Assembly (NCBI RefSeq): GCF_005670685.2
Contig: NZ_CP062008.1
Location: forward strand, 4,960,001 to 5,024,000
DNA: 64,000 nt
Direction of reading: 5' to 3'
Source of the DNA: Mycolicibacterium mucogenicum DSM 44124
GTDB taxonomy: Bacteria > Actinomycetota > Actinomycetes > Mycobacteriales > Mycobacteriaceae
Below are positions 31,247 through 39,975 of this stretch, in pieces. Below the pieces are notes generated by a model. That model saw only the letters and a list, made by a program, of their open reading frames with translations. It was not told the origin of the DNA and did not search any database. Position numbers and translations under genes: made by a program. Within the stretch, counting starts at the first letter, position 1, and every line of letters starts with the position of its first letter.

Positions 31247-32839
31247 TTGCACGCCGCCGTTCGATCGTCCGTCCTTTCCGGAGCCACACTGCTGACGGCA
31301 GGAGCCATCGCAGTCACTCCCGTCCAACCACTGGCGCACATGCCGTCGCTCCCGTCCATCAGTCACGCGATGTCGACCGCCGCCGTCAACCTGACCAGCA
31401 GTCCGTTCGACCTGTACGGCCAGGTGCTGGGGACGGCCACCGCAAACCTGCAGGCCGACCTCAAGTCCTATATGGAGCTGGGCCTGTTCCCGATCCTGCG
31501 CCAGGTGCTGACCAACCAGGTCGGCACCATCGGCGGTCTGGTCAACGCCCTCGGCGAGAGCGGCAAGGCCGTGGTCACGGCGCTGACCAAAGAGGTGCCC
31601 GGCTACCTCGGGGCCGCCTTCAACGACCTCGGCAAGGCCAACGTCGAGGGCGCGCTCAACAACCTCCAGCTGGCGATCGTGCTGCCCATCTTCGCCGCGA
31701 TCAACCCGATCGGGCCCCTGCCGAAGGCCCTGGGCAACCTGATTTCGCAGCCGCTGAAGAGCGTCATCAACATCGCCAACGATCTGCCGAACATCCTGCT
31801 CGAGCTCGGCGTCGGCCTCATCGGACCGGTCGCCAGCACCCTGGGCGCGATGGGCACCGCCACCCAGAACGTCATCAACGCGGTGAAGGCCGGCGACCTC
31901 GGCAAGCTGGCGACCGCCGTCATCCAGGCGCCGGCCACCGTCATCGACGGCCTGCTCAACGGTGGCTACGGACCCAACCTCGGTGCGCTGCTGGGAATCA
32001 ACATCCCCGGCTTCAACATCTATGGCGGCGGCCTGTTCGGCGGCGGGGCAACCGTCCCCGGCGGCACCACGATCGCCGGCACGGTGCAGGCGATCGTCGC
32101 CGTCGTGAAGTCGATCCTCAACGACATCACCCCGGCCAAGCCGGCTGCGACGGCCGCGACGACCACCACCAAGGCCGCCTCCGACATCACCGCCCTGCCC
32201 TCCACCACGGCCGCGACGGTGACGCTGAGCACCGCCGCGACGACCAAGGCCGTGACGACCGACACCGCGAACGCCGACAAGACCAAGACGGCCGGGTCGA
32301 CGAGCGAGTCGACCGGTTCGGCAACCGAGGGCACCACCAAGGCCGGCAGCCCGACGGGCGATACCACCGGAACATCGAGCGACGGCACGGCCGGCAGCTC
32401 GAACACCGAGGGCACCATCAAGACCGGCACGTCGACGGGCTCCAGCACCGACGGCACGACGGGCTCGACCTCGGGCTCGACCTCGGCCGGTGACGGCAAG
32501 TCCGGCGACAGCAAGTCGGGTGACACCAAGGCCGGTGACACCAAGACGGGTTCCAGCTCCAGCTCCAACAGCTCGGGCTCCGGTTCGTCGTCGTCGTCCT
32601 CGTCCTCGGGCAGCGATGGCACCAAGACGACCACCCCCGGTCACAAGGGCAATCAGGGCAAGGCGGGCTCCGACTCGGGTTCGAGTGCAGGTGCGGGTTC
32701 GACCTCGGGCTCGGGTTCAACCTCGGGTTCGGCCTCCGGATCGGACTCGGGCGCCAAGGGTGGCAGCACCAAGGGCGGCAGTGACAAGGGCTCTCACACC
32801 GGCTCGAAGACCAAGTCGAAGTCGCACAGCGCGGCCTGA
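31247..32839 (+). CDS. Secreted porin-like protein (GjpA-type) with Ser/Gly/Thr-rich tail
   Basis: 530 aa from TTG at 31247, preceded by GAGAGGAAA; starts further up would spoil the signal peptide. Signal peptide LHAAVRSSVLSGATLLTAGA, cleaved near residue 27-35. The next about 290 residues are amphipathic with repeated NxxGxL motifs (QNVINAVKAGDLGKLATAV, PATVIDGLLNGGYGPNLG), a pattern I associate with the Gordonia GjpA porin and its mycobacterial relatives. The last about 200 residues are a highly repetitive Thr/Ser/Gly/Lys tail (TKAGDTKTGSSSSSNSSGS), probably wall-associated or glycosylated. The porin role is inferred. Confidence 0.68.
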   Translation: MHAAVRSSVLSGATLLTAGAIAVTPVQPLAHMPSLPSISHAMSTAAVNLTSSPFDLYGQVLGTATANLQADLKSYMELGLFPILRQVLTNQVGTIGGLVNALGESGKAVVTALTKEVPGYLGAAFNDLGKANVEGALNNLQLAIVLPIFAAINPIGPLPKALGNLISQPLKSVINIANDLPNILLELGVGLIGPVASTLGAMGTATQNVINAVKAGDLGKLATAVIQAPATVIDGLLNGGYGPNLGALLGINIPGFNIYGGGLFGGGATVPGGTTIAGTVQAIVAVVKSILNDITPAKPAATAATTTTKAASDITALPSTTAATVTLSTAATTKAVTTDTANADKTKTAGSTSESTGSATEGTTKAGSPTGDTTGTSSDGTAGSSNTEGTIKTGTSTGSSTDGTTGSTSGSTSAGDGKSGDSKSGDTKAGDTKTGSSSSSNSSGSGSSSSSSSSGSDGTKTTTPGHKGNQGKAGSDSGSSAGAGSTSGSGSTSGSASGSDSGAKGGSTKGGSDKGSHTGSKTKSKSHSAA

Positions 32840-32851
32840 CGAGTAACACCG

Positions 32852-32888
32852 GTCGGCGGCGGCGGATTTTCCGTCGCCGCCGACTTTT
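32852..32888 (+). terminator. Intrinsic terminator of the porin-like gene
   Basis: GC stem of 14 bp with one mismatch (arms GTCGGCGGCGGCGG and CCGTCGCCGCCGAC) followed by TTTT, 12 bp past the stop codon at 32839. It also faces the convergent LuxR gene, whose stop is at 32901. Confidence 0.85.
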
Positions 32889-32900
32889 CATTTGCGGCCG

Positions 32901-35660
32901 TCAGGGACGATCGCTCGTCCAGGTCGCGGGGCGCGCCACATCATGGATCTGATGACGGCTCGTGACACCGAGCTTGGGAAACGATCGATACAGGTGGTTG
33001 GACACCGTTCGCACCGACAGGTTCAAGATCGTCGCGATCTGCGGATTGGTGTACCCCTCGCTCACGAGGTAGACCACGTTGTGTTCCTGCGAGCTCAATG
33101 CGCCGGTCTGCACCGACGACGACTGCGGACGCACCCCGGCCGCCCGCAGTTCCCGGGTACACAGGTCGACCCACGGCGCCGCGCCGAGGTCCTGCATGAC
33201 GGTCAGGGCCGCGGCCAACTGATGCTGGCAGTCCCGGCGGCGTCGGTGCCGGCGCAGCCAGCCGGCGTAGCTGATGCGCAGCCGCGCCCGCTCGAACGGC
33301 CAGCGGTTGCCGGCCGGATCGGCGAGGGCCTCGAAATAGCGCGCCCCGGCGGTGTCCGGACTGAGGACGGCGTCCGCGTGCGCGACCAGCTGGGTCAACC
33401 GCGGTGACACGGACCTGGGCAGATGACTCAGGATTCGGGCCAGTTGATCGCGGGCTTGGCCGATCCGGCCCGTCGACACCGCGGCCTCGGCGTAGTCCGG
33501 CAGCGCCAGATACGACGCATACGCGTGCAACGGCAATCCGGATTCGTCGAACAGCTCCGCCAATTCGGCGTACGCGGTCGTGTCCTGGTTCTCGGCCAGC
33601 GCGATCGACCCCGCGACGTGGTGTATCCACGCCGCCAGCGCGGGCCGGTCCCGGAAGTCGGCCAACGCGGCGGCCGACTTGAGTCGCTCGCGGCTGGTGG
33701 CGATCTGACCGCGTCGGGCAGCGACCGTGGCGATCACCAGATCCGCGATGCGGGCGACGACGGGAACGCCGGCGACGACCGCCGACGAGCTCATGGTGGC
33801 CGCCGCGTCGACGGCCTCGTCCCAGCGGCCCGACTCGACGAAGGCCCAGCACAGGGCGGTCGACGCCAAGCCGCCGAAGCGCGGTGCCAGCGCTCCGGTG
33901 TGTGCGCCGCGCAGGCAGCGCACCGCGAGGTCGGGTTCCCCGGCGAGCCAGGCCGACGCACCGACGGCGGTCAGCCCGACGGCGTCGCCGACCCGACCGG
34001 ACAGCGCGATGATCTCCGGCAACTGCAGATGGGCCAGGTGCGGATCGGTGGCGGTGCGGATCCACAGCCGGTCGGCGAGCGCAGACACGTTCCCCGGTGG
34101 CGCGCCGTCCTCCAACTGCCGCAGCAGACGGGTGACGCCGCATCGCCCCGCGGCGTCGTCGGCGATGAAACTCACTGTCGCGGCCACCCGGAGCGACTCC
34201 CAGGCGATCGCGGGGGCGATATCGATCGCCAGTCCGGCCGACTCGAGCAGCATGTCCAGAACCCGCTGATTGTCGGCATGCCAGCACCGCGCCGACCCCA
34301 ACTCGGTGTGGGCACGCACCCGGGAGATGACGTCGTCGACGCCGTCGAGCGCACACCGGCTGAGTGCCGCGGCCCAGTGCGGGTCACCGGCGTTGCGGGC
34401 CAGCGGCGCCGCCCGGACCAGATGCCGGGCGTGCTCACCGGCATCGGTGGTCAGCATCGCAGCGCGCTGCATGGTCACCGCGGCGGCCAGATAGCCGTCC
34501 CGGCGCAGCACCTCGTCGCAGGTGTCGGCCAGCTGCGCCGCCAGCGCATCGTCGGGTTTGAGCGCCGCGTGCGCGCGATGCCAGACCTGCCGGTGCGGCA
34601 GCGCCGTCAGGGCGTCGGCCAGTCGGAGATGCGCCGCCGAGCGGGCCGTCGCCGGCGCCCGGTGATACGCCGCCGACCGGATCAGCGGGTCCAGAAACCG
34701 CACCCCACTCGACGTCACGCGGACGATCCCGGCGACCTCGGCCGGCGCGAGAATCTCGGGGTCCGCCAGCGCCGCGGGCATCAGCTGCCGCAGATCCTGG
34801 TCGGATGCCGCCGCGAGCACCAGCAGCGCGGCCCGCGTCGTCCCGGGCAGCAGCGCCAGGCGGCGGCTGTAGATACCGAGGCTGGCGGCGGGCAGCGCCA
34901 AGGGTTCGGCGGCGGGACCCACCGTGACGTCGTCGGCCGCGGCGGTCTCGGCGAAGGCGATGACGGCCGCCGGGTTACCCGCGGCCGCGGTCAGCACCTG
35001 CTCGCGCCGCAACCCGCGCGGTACGACCGGCTGTCGGTCGAGCAGCACCGCGGCATCGGCGCGCTCGAGCGGCGACAGTTCGATCTCGACAGCGCGGCCG
35101 CCACCGCTGAGGATCTTTCCGGCCGTGGCCGGGATCGCCAGCACGACGGTCAGGGACCGCCCTGCGCTGCGGCGGGCCGCGAACATCATCGCGGTGCGCG
35201 ACGGTGCGTCGAGCCACTGCCCGTCATCGATGCAGACCAGGACCGATTGCTGCCGCTCGACGGCGCCGAGAAGTTCGAGCAGGGCCATGGCGACCCGGAC
35301 GGTGTCGAGTTGCTCCCCGCTCGGCGATCGCAGCGCCTCGTCGATGATGCGGTGGTATTGCTCGGCCTCGCCGCCCCAACACCCGAGCGCGTGGATCAGC
35401 TGGTGCACACCGGCGAACGGGGTGTCGGATTCACCGGGCGTCCCGGCGATCGACAGCACCCGGAAACCGACCTCGCAGGCGTGGCGGCAGGCGGCGTCGA
35501 GCAGCGCGGTCTTGCCGGACCCGGCTGCACCGGAGACCACCACGGTGCGCCCGCGCGGGGTATCGCTGATCGCGGCCATCAACCTCGAAAGCTGTTCGCC
35601 GCGACCGACGAGTTCCGGTGGCGGCACGGCCAACCGCTGCTGACAGGGCTCAGCGACCAC
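32901..35660 (-). CDS. Large ATP-binding LuxR-family regulator (LAL/MalT-like)
   Basis: 919 aa from GTG at 35660, with AGGAGG at 35665-35670 in place; an ATG seven codons upstream overlaps the ribosome site. N-terminal AAA-type ATPase: ELVGRGEQL, Walker A GAAGSGKT (44-51), Walker B region SVLVCIDDGQWLD. A long helical TPR-like middle domain (about 350-830) is the usual inducer-sensing part. The C-terminal HTH LSSQEHNVVYLVSEGYTNPQIATILNLSVRTVSNHLYRSF is a clear LuxR domain. LAL regulators activate transcription with a ligand and ATP. Target genes are not evident; a TetR gene diverges from it across 113 bp. Confidence 0.93.
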   Translation of the reverse strand: MVAEPCQQRLAVPPPELVGRGEQLSRLMAAISDTPRGRTVVVSGAAGSGKTALLDAACRHACEVGFRVLSIAGTPGESDTPFAGVHQLIHALGCWGGEAEQYHRIIDEALRSPSGEQLDTVRVAMALLELLGAVERQQSVLVCIDDGQWLDAPSRTAMMFAARRSAGRSLTVVLAIPATAGKILSGGGRAVEIELSPLERADAAVLLDRQPVVPRGLRREQVLTAAAGNPAAVIAFAETAAADDVTVGPAAEPLALPAASLGIYSRRLALLPGTTRAALLVLAAASDQDLRQLMPAALADPEILAPAEVAGIVRVTSSGVRFLDPLIRSAAYHRAPATARSAAHLRLADALTALPHRQVWHRAHAALKPDDALAAQLADTCDEVLRRDGYLAAAVTMQRAAMLTTDAGEHARHLVRAAPLARNAGDPHWAAALSRCALDGVDDVISRVRAHTELGSARCWHADNQRVLDMLLESAGLAIDIAPAIAWESLRVAATVSFIADDAAGRCGVTRLLRQLEDGAPPGNVSALADRLWIRTATDPHLAHLQLPEIIALSGRVGDAVGLTAVGASAWLAGEPDLAVRCLRGAHTGALAPRFGGLASTALCWAFVESGRWDEAVDAAATMSSSAVVAGVPVVARIADLVIATVAARRGQIATSRERLKSAAALADFRDRPALAAWIHHVAGSIALAENQDTTAYAELAELFDESGLPLHAYASYLALPDYAEAAVSTGRIGQARDQLARILSHLPRSVSPRLTQLVAHADAVLSPDTAGARYFEALADPAGNRWPFERARLRISYAGWLRRHRRRRDCQHQLAAALTVMQDLGAAPWVDLCTRELRAAGVRPQSSSVQTGALSSQEHNVVYLVSEGYTNPQIATILNLSVRTVSNHLYRSFPKLGVTSRHQIHDVARPATWTSDRP

Positions 35661-35723
35661 ACCACCTCCTGTGATCCACATCCCACCCGATGCCGAACGT
35701 TAGGCAGGCCTCACTCCACTGTC

Positions 35724-35735
35724 AACTAATTAGTT
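35724..35735. promoter_or_regulatory. Palindrome AACTAATTAGTT in the LuxR-TetR divergent promoter
   Basis: Perfect 12-bp palindrome followed by TTAG repeats (TAGTTAGTTAG), AT-rich in a GC-rich region. It is 38 bp before the TetR start, so it is a probable autorepression site that could also affect the LuxR gene. Confidence 0.55.
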
Positions 35736-35773
35736 AGTTAGCAAACGCCGACCAAGAAGCTAAAATCCCCGAA

Positions 35774-36415
35774 ATGGGCCACCCGCGGGATTCCGACGCC
35801 ACTCGCGCGCGGCTGCTCTGCGCGGCGACCACCGAATTCGCCCAGTACGGCATCGCCGGGGCCCGGGTTGATCGCATCGCCGCCAACGCCGGCGCCAACA
35901 AGGCGCAGATCTACCACTACTTCGGCAGCAAAGATCAGCTGTTCGACGCCGTCTGGGCTTCGATGACACAGCGGTTCTTCGCCGACAGCCCGGTGGTCGC
36001 CGACGACCTGCCCGGCTATGCCGCGCACCTGATCGACGTCTACGCCGGCCAGCCCGAAGTCGGCCGGCTGATCGCCTGGCACCGACTCGAACGGGCCGAC
36101 GACTCCGCCGCGGGCTTTCCCGGCGAGGCGATGCACGAGCAGATCGCGTCCATCGCCGCCGCCCAGGCCGAGGGCAAGCTCACCGGTGAACTTCCCGCGC
36201 CGGTGCTGTTCACCCTGGTCCTCACCATCGCGTCGATGTGGCACAACCTCAGCCCCACACTGCTCGCCGTGATCGGCATCGACGACCACGCCCAGCGCAA
36301 GGCGATCGTCTGCGACGCGGTGACGCGCCTGATCACCACGTCGGCCGGCGACACCGACGAGCCGAGCGCCAGGACACGCCGGGCAAATGTGCATCCGCCA
36401 AACCCGTTGCCCTAG
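35774..36415 (+). CDS. TetR-family transcriptional regulator
   Basis: 213 aa. N-terminal HTH DATRARLLCAATTEFAQYGIAGARVDRIAANAGANKAQIYHYFGSKDQLFDAVW (about 7-62) is strong. The C-terminal domain (LIDVYAGQPEVGRLIAWHRLERAD ...) resembles TetR_C_17-like groups whose ligands are small hydrophobic compounds. It diverges from the LuxR gene and has an AT-rich palindrome before it. The next gene, a helicase, begins 31 bp downstream on the same strand with its own strong ribosome site, so the two may be co-transcribed. Confidence 0.93.
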   Translation: MGHPRDSDATRARLLCAATTEFAQYGIAGARVDRIAANAGANKAQIYHYFGSKDQLFDAVWASMTQRFFADSPVVADDLPGYAAHLIDVYAGQPEVGRLIAWHRLERADDSAAGFPGEAMHEQIASIAAAQAEGKLTGELPAPVLFTLVLTIASMWHNLSPTLLAVIGIDDHAQRKAIVCDAVTRLITTSAGDTDEPSARTRRANVHPPNPLP

Positions 36416-36445
36416 ACTGCCCTTCGACCAAGGAGGAGTCTTCGG

Positions 36446-38164
36446 GTGCGGGCTTATGCAGCGCCCAGCACCCAGGCTTTGCGGGGCTGGCAGCGTCGGG
36501 CTTTGGTGCGGTATCTGACCGCCAAGCCACGTGATTTTCTGGCGGTCGCAACGCCGGGCGCAGGCAAAACGACCTTCGCCCTGCGGATCGCCGGTGAGTT
36601 GCTGACGGAGCGCACCGTCGACCAGGTTGTGGTCGTCGTCCCGACCGAGCACCTCAAGACGCAGTGGGCGGAAGCCGCGGCGCGCGTCGGCATGGCGCTG
36701 GACCCCAAGTTCAGCAACTCGACGGGCCAGACGTCCTCGGACTACCACGGCATCGTCGTCACCTACGCCCAGGTCGCGAGCCACCCGACCAAGCACCGGG
36801 TGCGCACCGAGAACCACAAGACGCTGGTGATCTTCGACGAGGTCCACCACGGCGGCGACGCGAAGAGCTGGGGCGAGGCCATCCGCGAGGCCTACGACGA
36901 CGCGACGCGGCGCCTCTGCCTGACCGGGACCCCGTTCCGGTCGGACGACAGCCCCATCCCGTTCGTGCAGTACGAGCCCGACGGCAGCGGCCATCAGCAG
37001 TCGGTGGCCGACCACACCTACGGCTACTCCGACGCGCTCGCCGACGGCGTGGTGCGCCCGGTGGTGTTCATGGCCTACTCCGGTGAGGCCCGCTGGCGCG
37101 ACAGCGCCGGCGAGGAGCACGCGGCTCGACTCGGCGAACCACTCACTGCCGAGCAGACCGCCCGGGCCTGGCGCACCGCACTGAACCCCGAGGGTGAATG
37201 GATGCCCGCGGTGATCGCCGCGGCCAACAAGCGACTGGGCCAGTTGCGGCAGAGCATCCCGGACGCCGGCGGCATGATCATCGCCACCGACCAGACGACG
37301 GCCCGCGCCTACGCCAAGTTGCTGCACACCATCACCGGTGAGGAGGCGACGGTCATCCTGTCGGATGACCCGACGGCGTCGGCCCGCATCTCACAGTTCT
37401 CCGAGGGCACCAGCCGCTGGCTCGTCGCGGTCCGCATGGTGTCCGAGGGTGTCGACGTGCCACGGCTCGCGGTCGGCGTGTACGCCACGAGTGCGTCGAC
37501 TCCCCTGTTCTTCGCGCAGGCCATCGGCCGGTTCGTGCGCCTGCGCCGCAAGGGTGAGACGGCCAGCATCTTCCTGCCGTCGGTGCCGAATCTGCTGGAG
37601 CTGGCCAGCGAGCTCGAGCGTGAGCGCAACCACGTGCTCGGTAAGCCGCACCGCGTGTCCGACGGGCTCGACGACGAACTGCTCGAGCAGGCGCAGAAGA
37701 AGGAAGACGAGAAGTCGGAGCTGGAGAACGGCTTCGAGATGCTCGGGTCGGACGCCGAGCTGGATCAGGTGATCTTCGACGGCTCGTCGTTCGGTACCGC
37801 GACGGAGACCGGCAGTGACGAGGAAGCCGACTACCTGGGCATCCCGGGTCTGCTCGACCCCAGTCAGATGCGGGATCTGCTGAGCAAGCGCCAGGACGAG
37901 CAGCTCCAGAAGCGCAGCGCCAAGGCCGCCGCCACGGGCGCACCGCCTCCCCCCATGACCACGCACGGCCAGCTCCGCGAGCTCCGCAAGGAGCTGAACC
38001 TGCTGGTTGCTGCGTTCCATCACCGCACGGGCCGGCCGCACGGCTGGATTCACAACGAGCTGCGGCGCCGGCACCCCGGTCCCCCGGTGGCGGCCGCGAC
38101 CCGCGAACAGCTGCAGGACCGCATCGCCGCGATCCGCAACATGCAGCGCGAGCTGACGGCCTGA
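36446..38164 (+). CDS. SF2 DEAD/DEAH-box helicase
   Basis: 572 aa, GTG start with AAGGAGG 8 bases upstream. Motif Q region LRGWQRRALVRYL, motif I ATPGAGKTTFALRIAG (about 31-46), motif II FDEVHHGG (DEVH), motif III LTGTPFRSD, and the C-terminal helicase core with VSEGVDVPRLAVGVYA and QAIGRFVRLRRKGE (motif VI). A C-terminal segment of about 150 residues (from EQAQKKEDEKSEL) is charged and includes TGRPHGWIHNELRRRHPG. It resembles type III restriction or Ssl2-like helicases, but no nuclease or methylase is adjacent. A nucleic-acid translocase role is certain, its substrate is not. Confidence 0.93.
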   Translation: MRAYAAPSTQALRGWQRRALVRYLTAKPRDFLAVATPGAGKTTFALRIAGELLTERTVDQVVVVVPTEHLKTQWAEAAARVGMALDPKFSNSTGQTSSDYHGIVVTYAQVASHPTKHRVRTENHKTLVIFDEVHHGGDAKSWGEAIREAYDDATRRLCLTGTPFRSDDSPIPFVQYEPDGSGHQQSVADHTYGYSDALADGVVRPVVFMAYSGEARWRDSAGEEHAARLGEPLTAEQTARAWRTALNPEGEWMPAVIAAANKRLGQLRQSIPDAGGMIIATDQTTARAYAKLLHTITGEEATVILSDDPTASARISQFSEGTSRWLVAVRMVSEGVDVPRLAVGVYATSASTPLFFAQAIGRFVRLRRKGETASIFLPSVPNLLELASELERERNHVLGKPHRVSDGLDDELLEQAQKKEDEKSELENGFEMLGSDAELDQVIFDGSSFGTATETGSDEEADYLGIPGLLDPSQMRDLLSKRQDEQLQKRSAKAAATGAPPPPMTTHGQLRELRKELNLLVAAFHHRTGRPHGWIHNELRRRHPGPPVAAATREQLQDRIAAIRNMQRELTA

Positions 38165-38167
38165 CCC

Positions 38168-38983
38168 TTAAAGCCCGAGCAACTCCGGCAGATCCGCGAC
38201 GGAGTCCACCACGTAGTTCGGCTGCATCGCGAATTCGTCTGCGGCCCAACGGTCCAGCGTGTCCTGGCGGAACTTGCCGGTGCGCACCAGCACGCCCGTC
38301 ATGCCGACGACCTGGGCTGCGAGCACGTCGTTGTTGAGGTCGTCGCCGACCATGTACATCTCTTCGGGTTCGACGCCGAGCCGCGCGGCCGCGGTGAAGA
38401 ACCCAGCGGGTGCGGGCTTGCCGACGGCGGTGCCCTGATAGCCGGTGGTCTGTTCCAGCCCGGCCAGATAGAGCCCGGTGTCCACCCGCAGGCCGTCGGC
38501 GGTGTTCCACGCGTTGCTGCGGTGCATGGCGACCACGGGGACGCCGCGGGCCATCCAGTCATAGACCCAGCTGAGGGTCAGATGCGTGTATTCGGGTCCC
38601 GCGCCACCGAGCAGCACCACATCGGGCGTGTCGGGCTGCTGCGATCCAGCGAAGTCGGAGGCGTACACCAGATCGACACCGGGCATGTCGGCACCGATCT
38701 GGCCGCTGTTCACCAGGAAACATCGGGCGCCGGGATAGCGGTCGCGCACGTAGTCGGCCGTCAGCACCGCGGCGGTGACGACCTCGTCGGCGGCGACGTC
38801 AATGCCTGCCGCACAAAGCAATTCGGCAATCTGCTCCCGGGTCCGCGTGGTGGTGTTGGTCAGGAACGAGCGGGCGATCTGGTGCTCCTCCAGCGCCCGC
38901 AAGGTCTCGGCCGCACCGTCGATCGGACGCCACGAGGTCACCAGGACACCATCGATGTCGAAGAGGACCCCGCCGATTGCCAT
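38168..38983 (-). CDS. HAD-superfamily IIA phosphatase
   Basis: 271 aa. Motif I FDIDGVLV (Asp nucleophile and Asp acid/base, about 8-15), motif II LTNTTTRTREQIAELL, the C2-type cap (about 80-180), motif III VGKPAPAGFFTAAARLG and motif IV MVGDDLNNDVLAAQ. The arrangement and length fit the TIGR01458-like group related to LHPP (phospholysine/phosphohistidine phosphatase) rather than NagD or glycerol phosphatase. It hydrolyses a small phosphate ester or diphosphate in the cytosol. It converges with the helicase (3-bp gap) and diverges from the SDR gene at 39051. Confidence 0.9.
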   Translation of the reverse strand: MAIGGVLFDIDGVLVTSWRPIDGAAETLRALEEHQIARSFLTNTTTRTREQIAELLCAAGIDVAADEVVTAAVLTADYVRDRYPGARCFLVNSGQIGADMPGVDLVYASDFAGSQQPDTPDVVLLGGAGPEYTHLTLSWVYDWMARGVPVVAMHRSNAWNTADGLRVDTGLYLAGLEQTTGYQGTAVGKPAPAGFFTAAARLGVEPEEMYMVGDDLNNDVLAAQVVGMTGVLVRTGKFRQDTLDRWAADEFAMQPNYVVDSVADLPELLGL

Positions 38984-39050
38984 GGTGCCGACAGTAAACG
39001 CCCGCCGCTCCCGCGCAACTCAGGCGGTCCGCTCGGTAGTGTCTTCGGCC

Positions 39051-39971
39051 ATGACCACCAAATGGACCGCCAACGATGTGCCGGACCAGACAGGGCGGGT
39101 GGCGATCGTCACCGGCTCCAACACCGGGCTGGGTTACGAGACGGCACGGGTATTGGCGGGCAAGGGCGCTCGCGTGGTGATGGCGGTGCGCGACACCGCC
39201 AAGGGTGACGACGCCGCCGTGCGGCTGCGGGCGAGCACCCCGAACGCGGACGTCGTCGTGCAGAAGCTGGACCTGGGTTCCCTGGCTTCGGTCCGCGCGG
39301 CGGCCGACGACCTGCGCGCGGCCTATCCGCGGATCGACCTGCTGATCAACAACGCCGGCGTGATGTATCCGCCCAAGCAGACCACGGCCGACGGCTTCGA
39401 ATTGCAGTTCGGCACCAACCATCTCGGCGCCTTCGCGCTCACCGGCCTGCTCATCGAGAACCTGCTGTCCGTCCCGGGCTCGCGGGTGGTGACCCTCGGC
39501 AGCATCGCGCACCGCATCCTCGGGAAGATCGACTTCACCGACCTGCAGTGGGAGAAACGCCGCTACAACCGGGTCGCCGCCTACGGTCAGTCGAAGCTGG
39601 CCAACCTGATGTTCGCCTATGAGCTGCAACGCCGGCTCGTGGCCACGAACGCCGAAACCATCTCGGTCGCGGCCCATCCGGGCATCTCCAACACCGAGCT
39701 GATGCGCCACATCCCCGGCTCGAGCCTGCCCGGCTTCAACCAGATCAGCGGACTGGTCGCCAATAGCCCCGAGGTCGGCGCGCTGGCCACGCTGCGGGCT
39801 GCCGTCGACCCCGACGCGCGGGGCGGCGAGTATTACGGCCCGTCCGGTATCCGGCAGCTGGTCGGCCACCCGGTGCTGGTGCAGTCGAGTGCCCAGTCTC
39901 ACGACGCCGGCATCCAGCGGCGGTTGTGGACGGTGTCCGAAGAGCTCACCGGCGTCACCTTCACCATCTAG
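39051..39971 (+). CDS. Short-chain dehydrogenase/reductase (Rv0439c-type)
   Basis: 306 aa from ATG at 39051 (MTTKWTANDVPDQTG); the frame opens at 38775 but over the HAD gene. NAD(P) loop TGSNTGLGYETARVL, NNAGVM, catalytic Tyr-Lys in YGQSKLANLM, and a C-terminus like its paralogue at 22119. In M. tuberculosis an SDR of this type is adjacent to, and divergent from, groEL2 (from memory); here about 18.7 kb separates them. It overlaps nothing but is 4 bp from moeA2, so it leads a transcript with molybdenum and phospholipid genes. The substrate is unknown. Confidence 0.93.
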   Translation: MTTKWTANDVPDQTGRVAIVTGSNTGLGYETARVLAGKGARVVMAVRDTAKGDDAAVRLRASTPNADVVVQKLDLGSLASVRAAADDLRAAYPRIDLLINNAGVMYPPKQTTADGFELQFGTNHLGAFALTGLLIENLLSVPGSRVVTLGSIAHRILGKIDFTDLQWEKRRYNRVAAYGQSKLANLMFAYELQRRLVATNAETISVAAHPGISNTELMRHIPGSSLPGFNQISGLVANSPEVGALATLRAAVDPDARGGEYYGPSGIRQLVGHPVLVQSSAQSHDAGIQRRLWTVSEELTGVTFTI

Positions 39972-39975
39972 CGCG

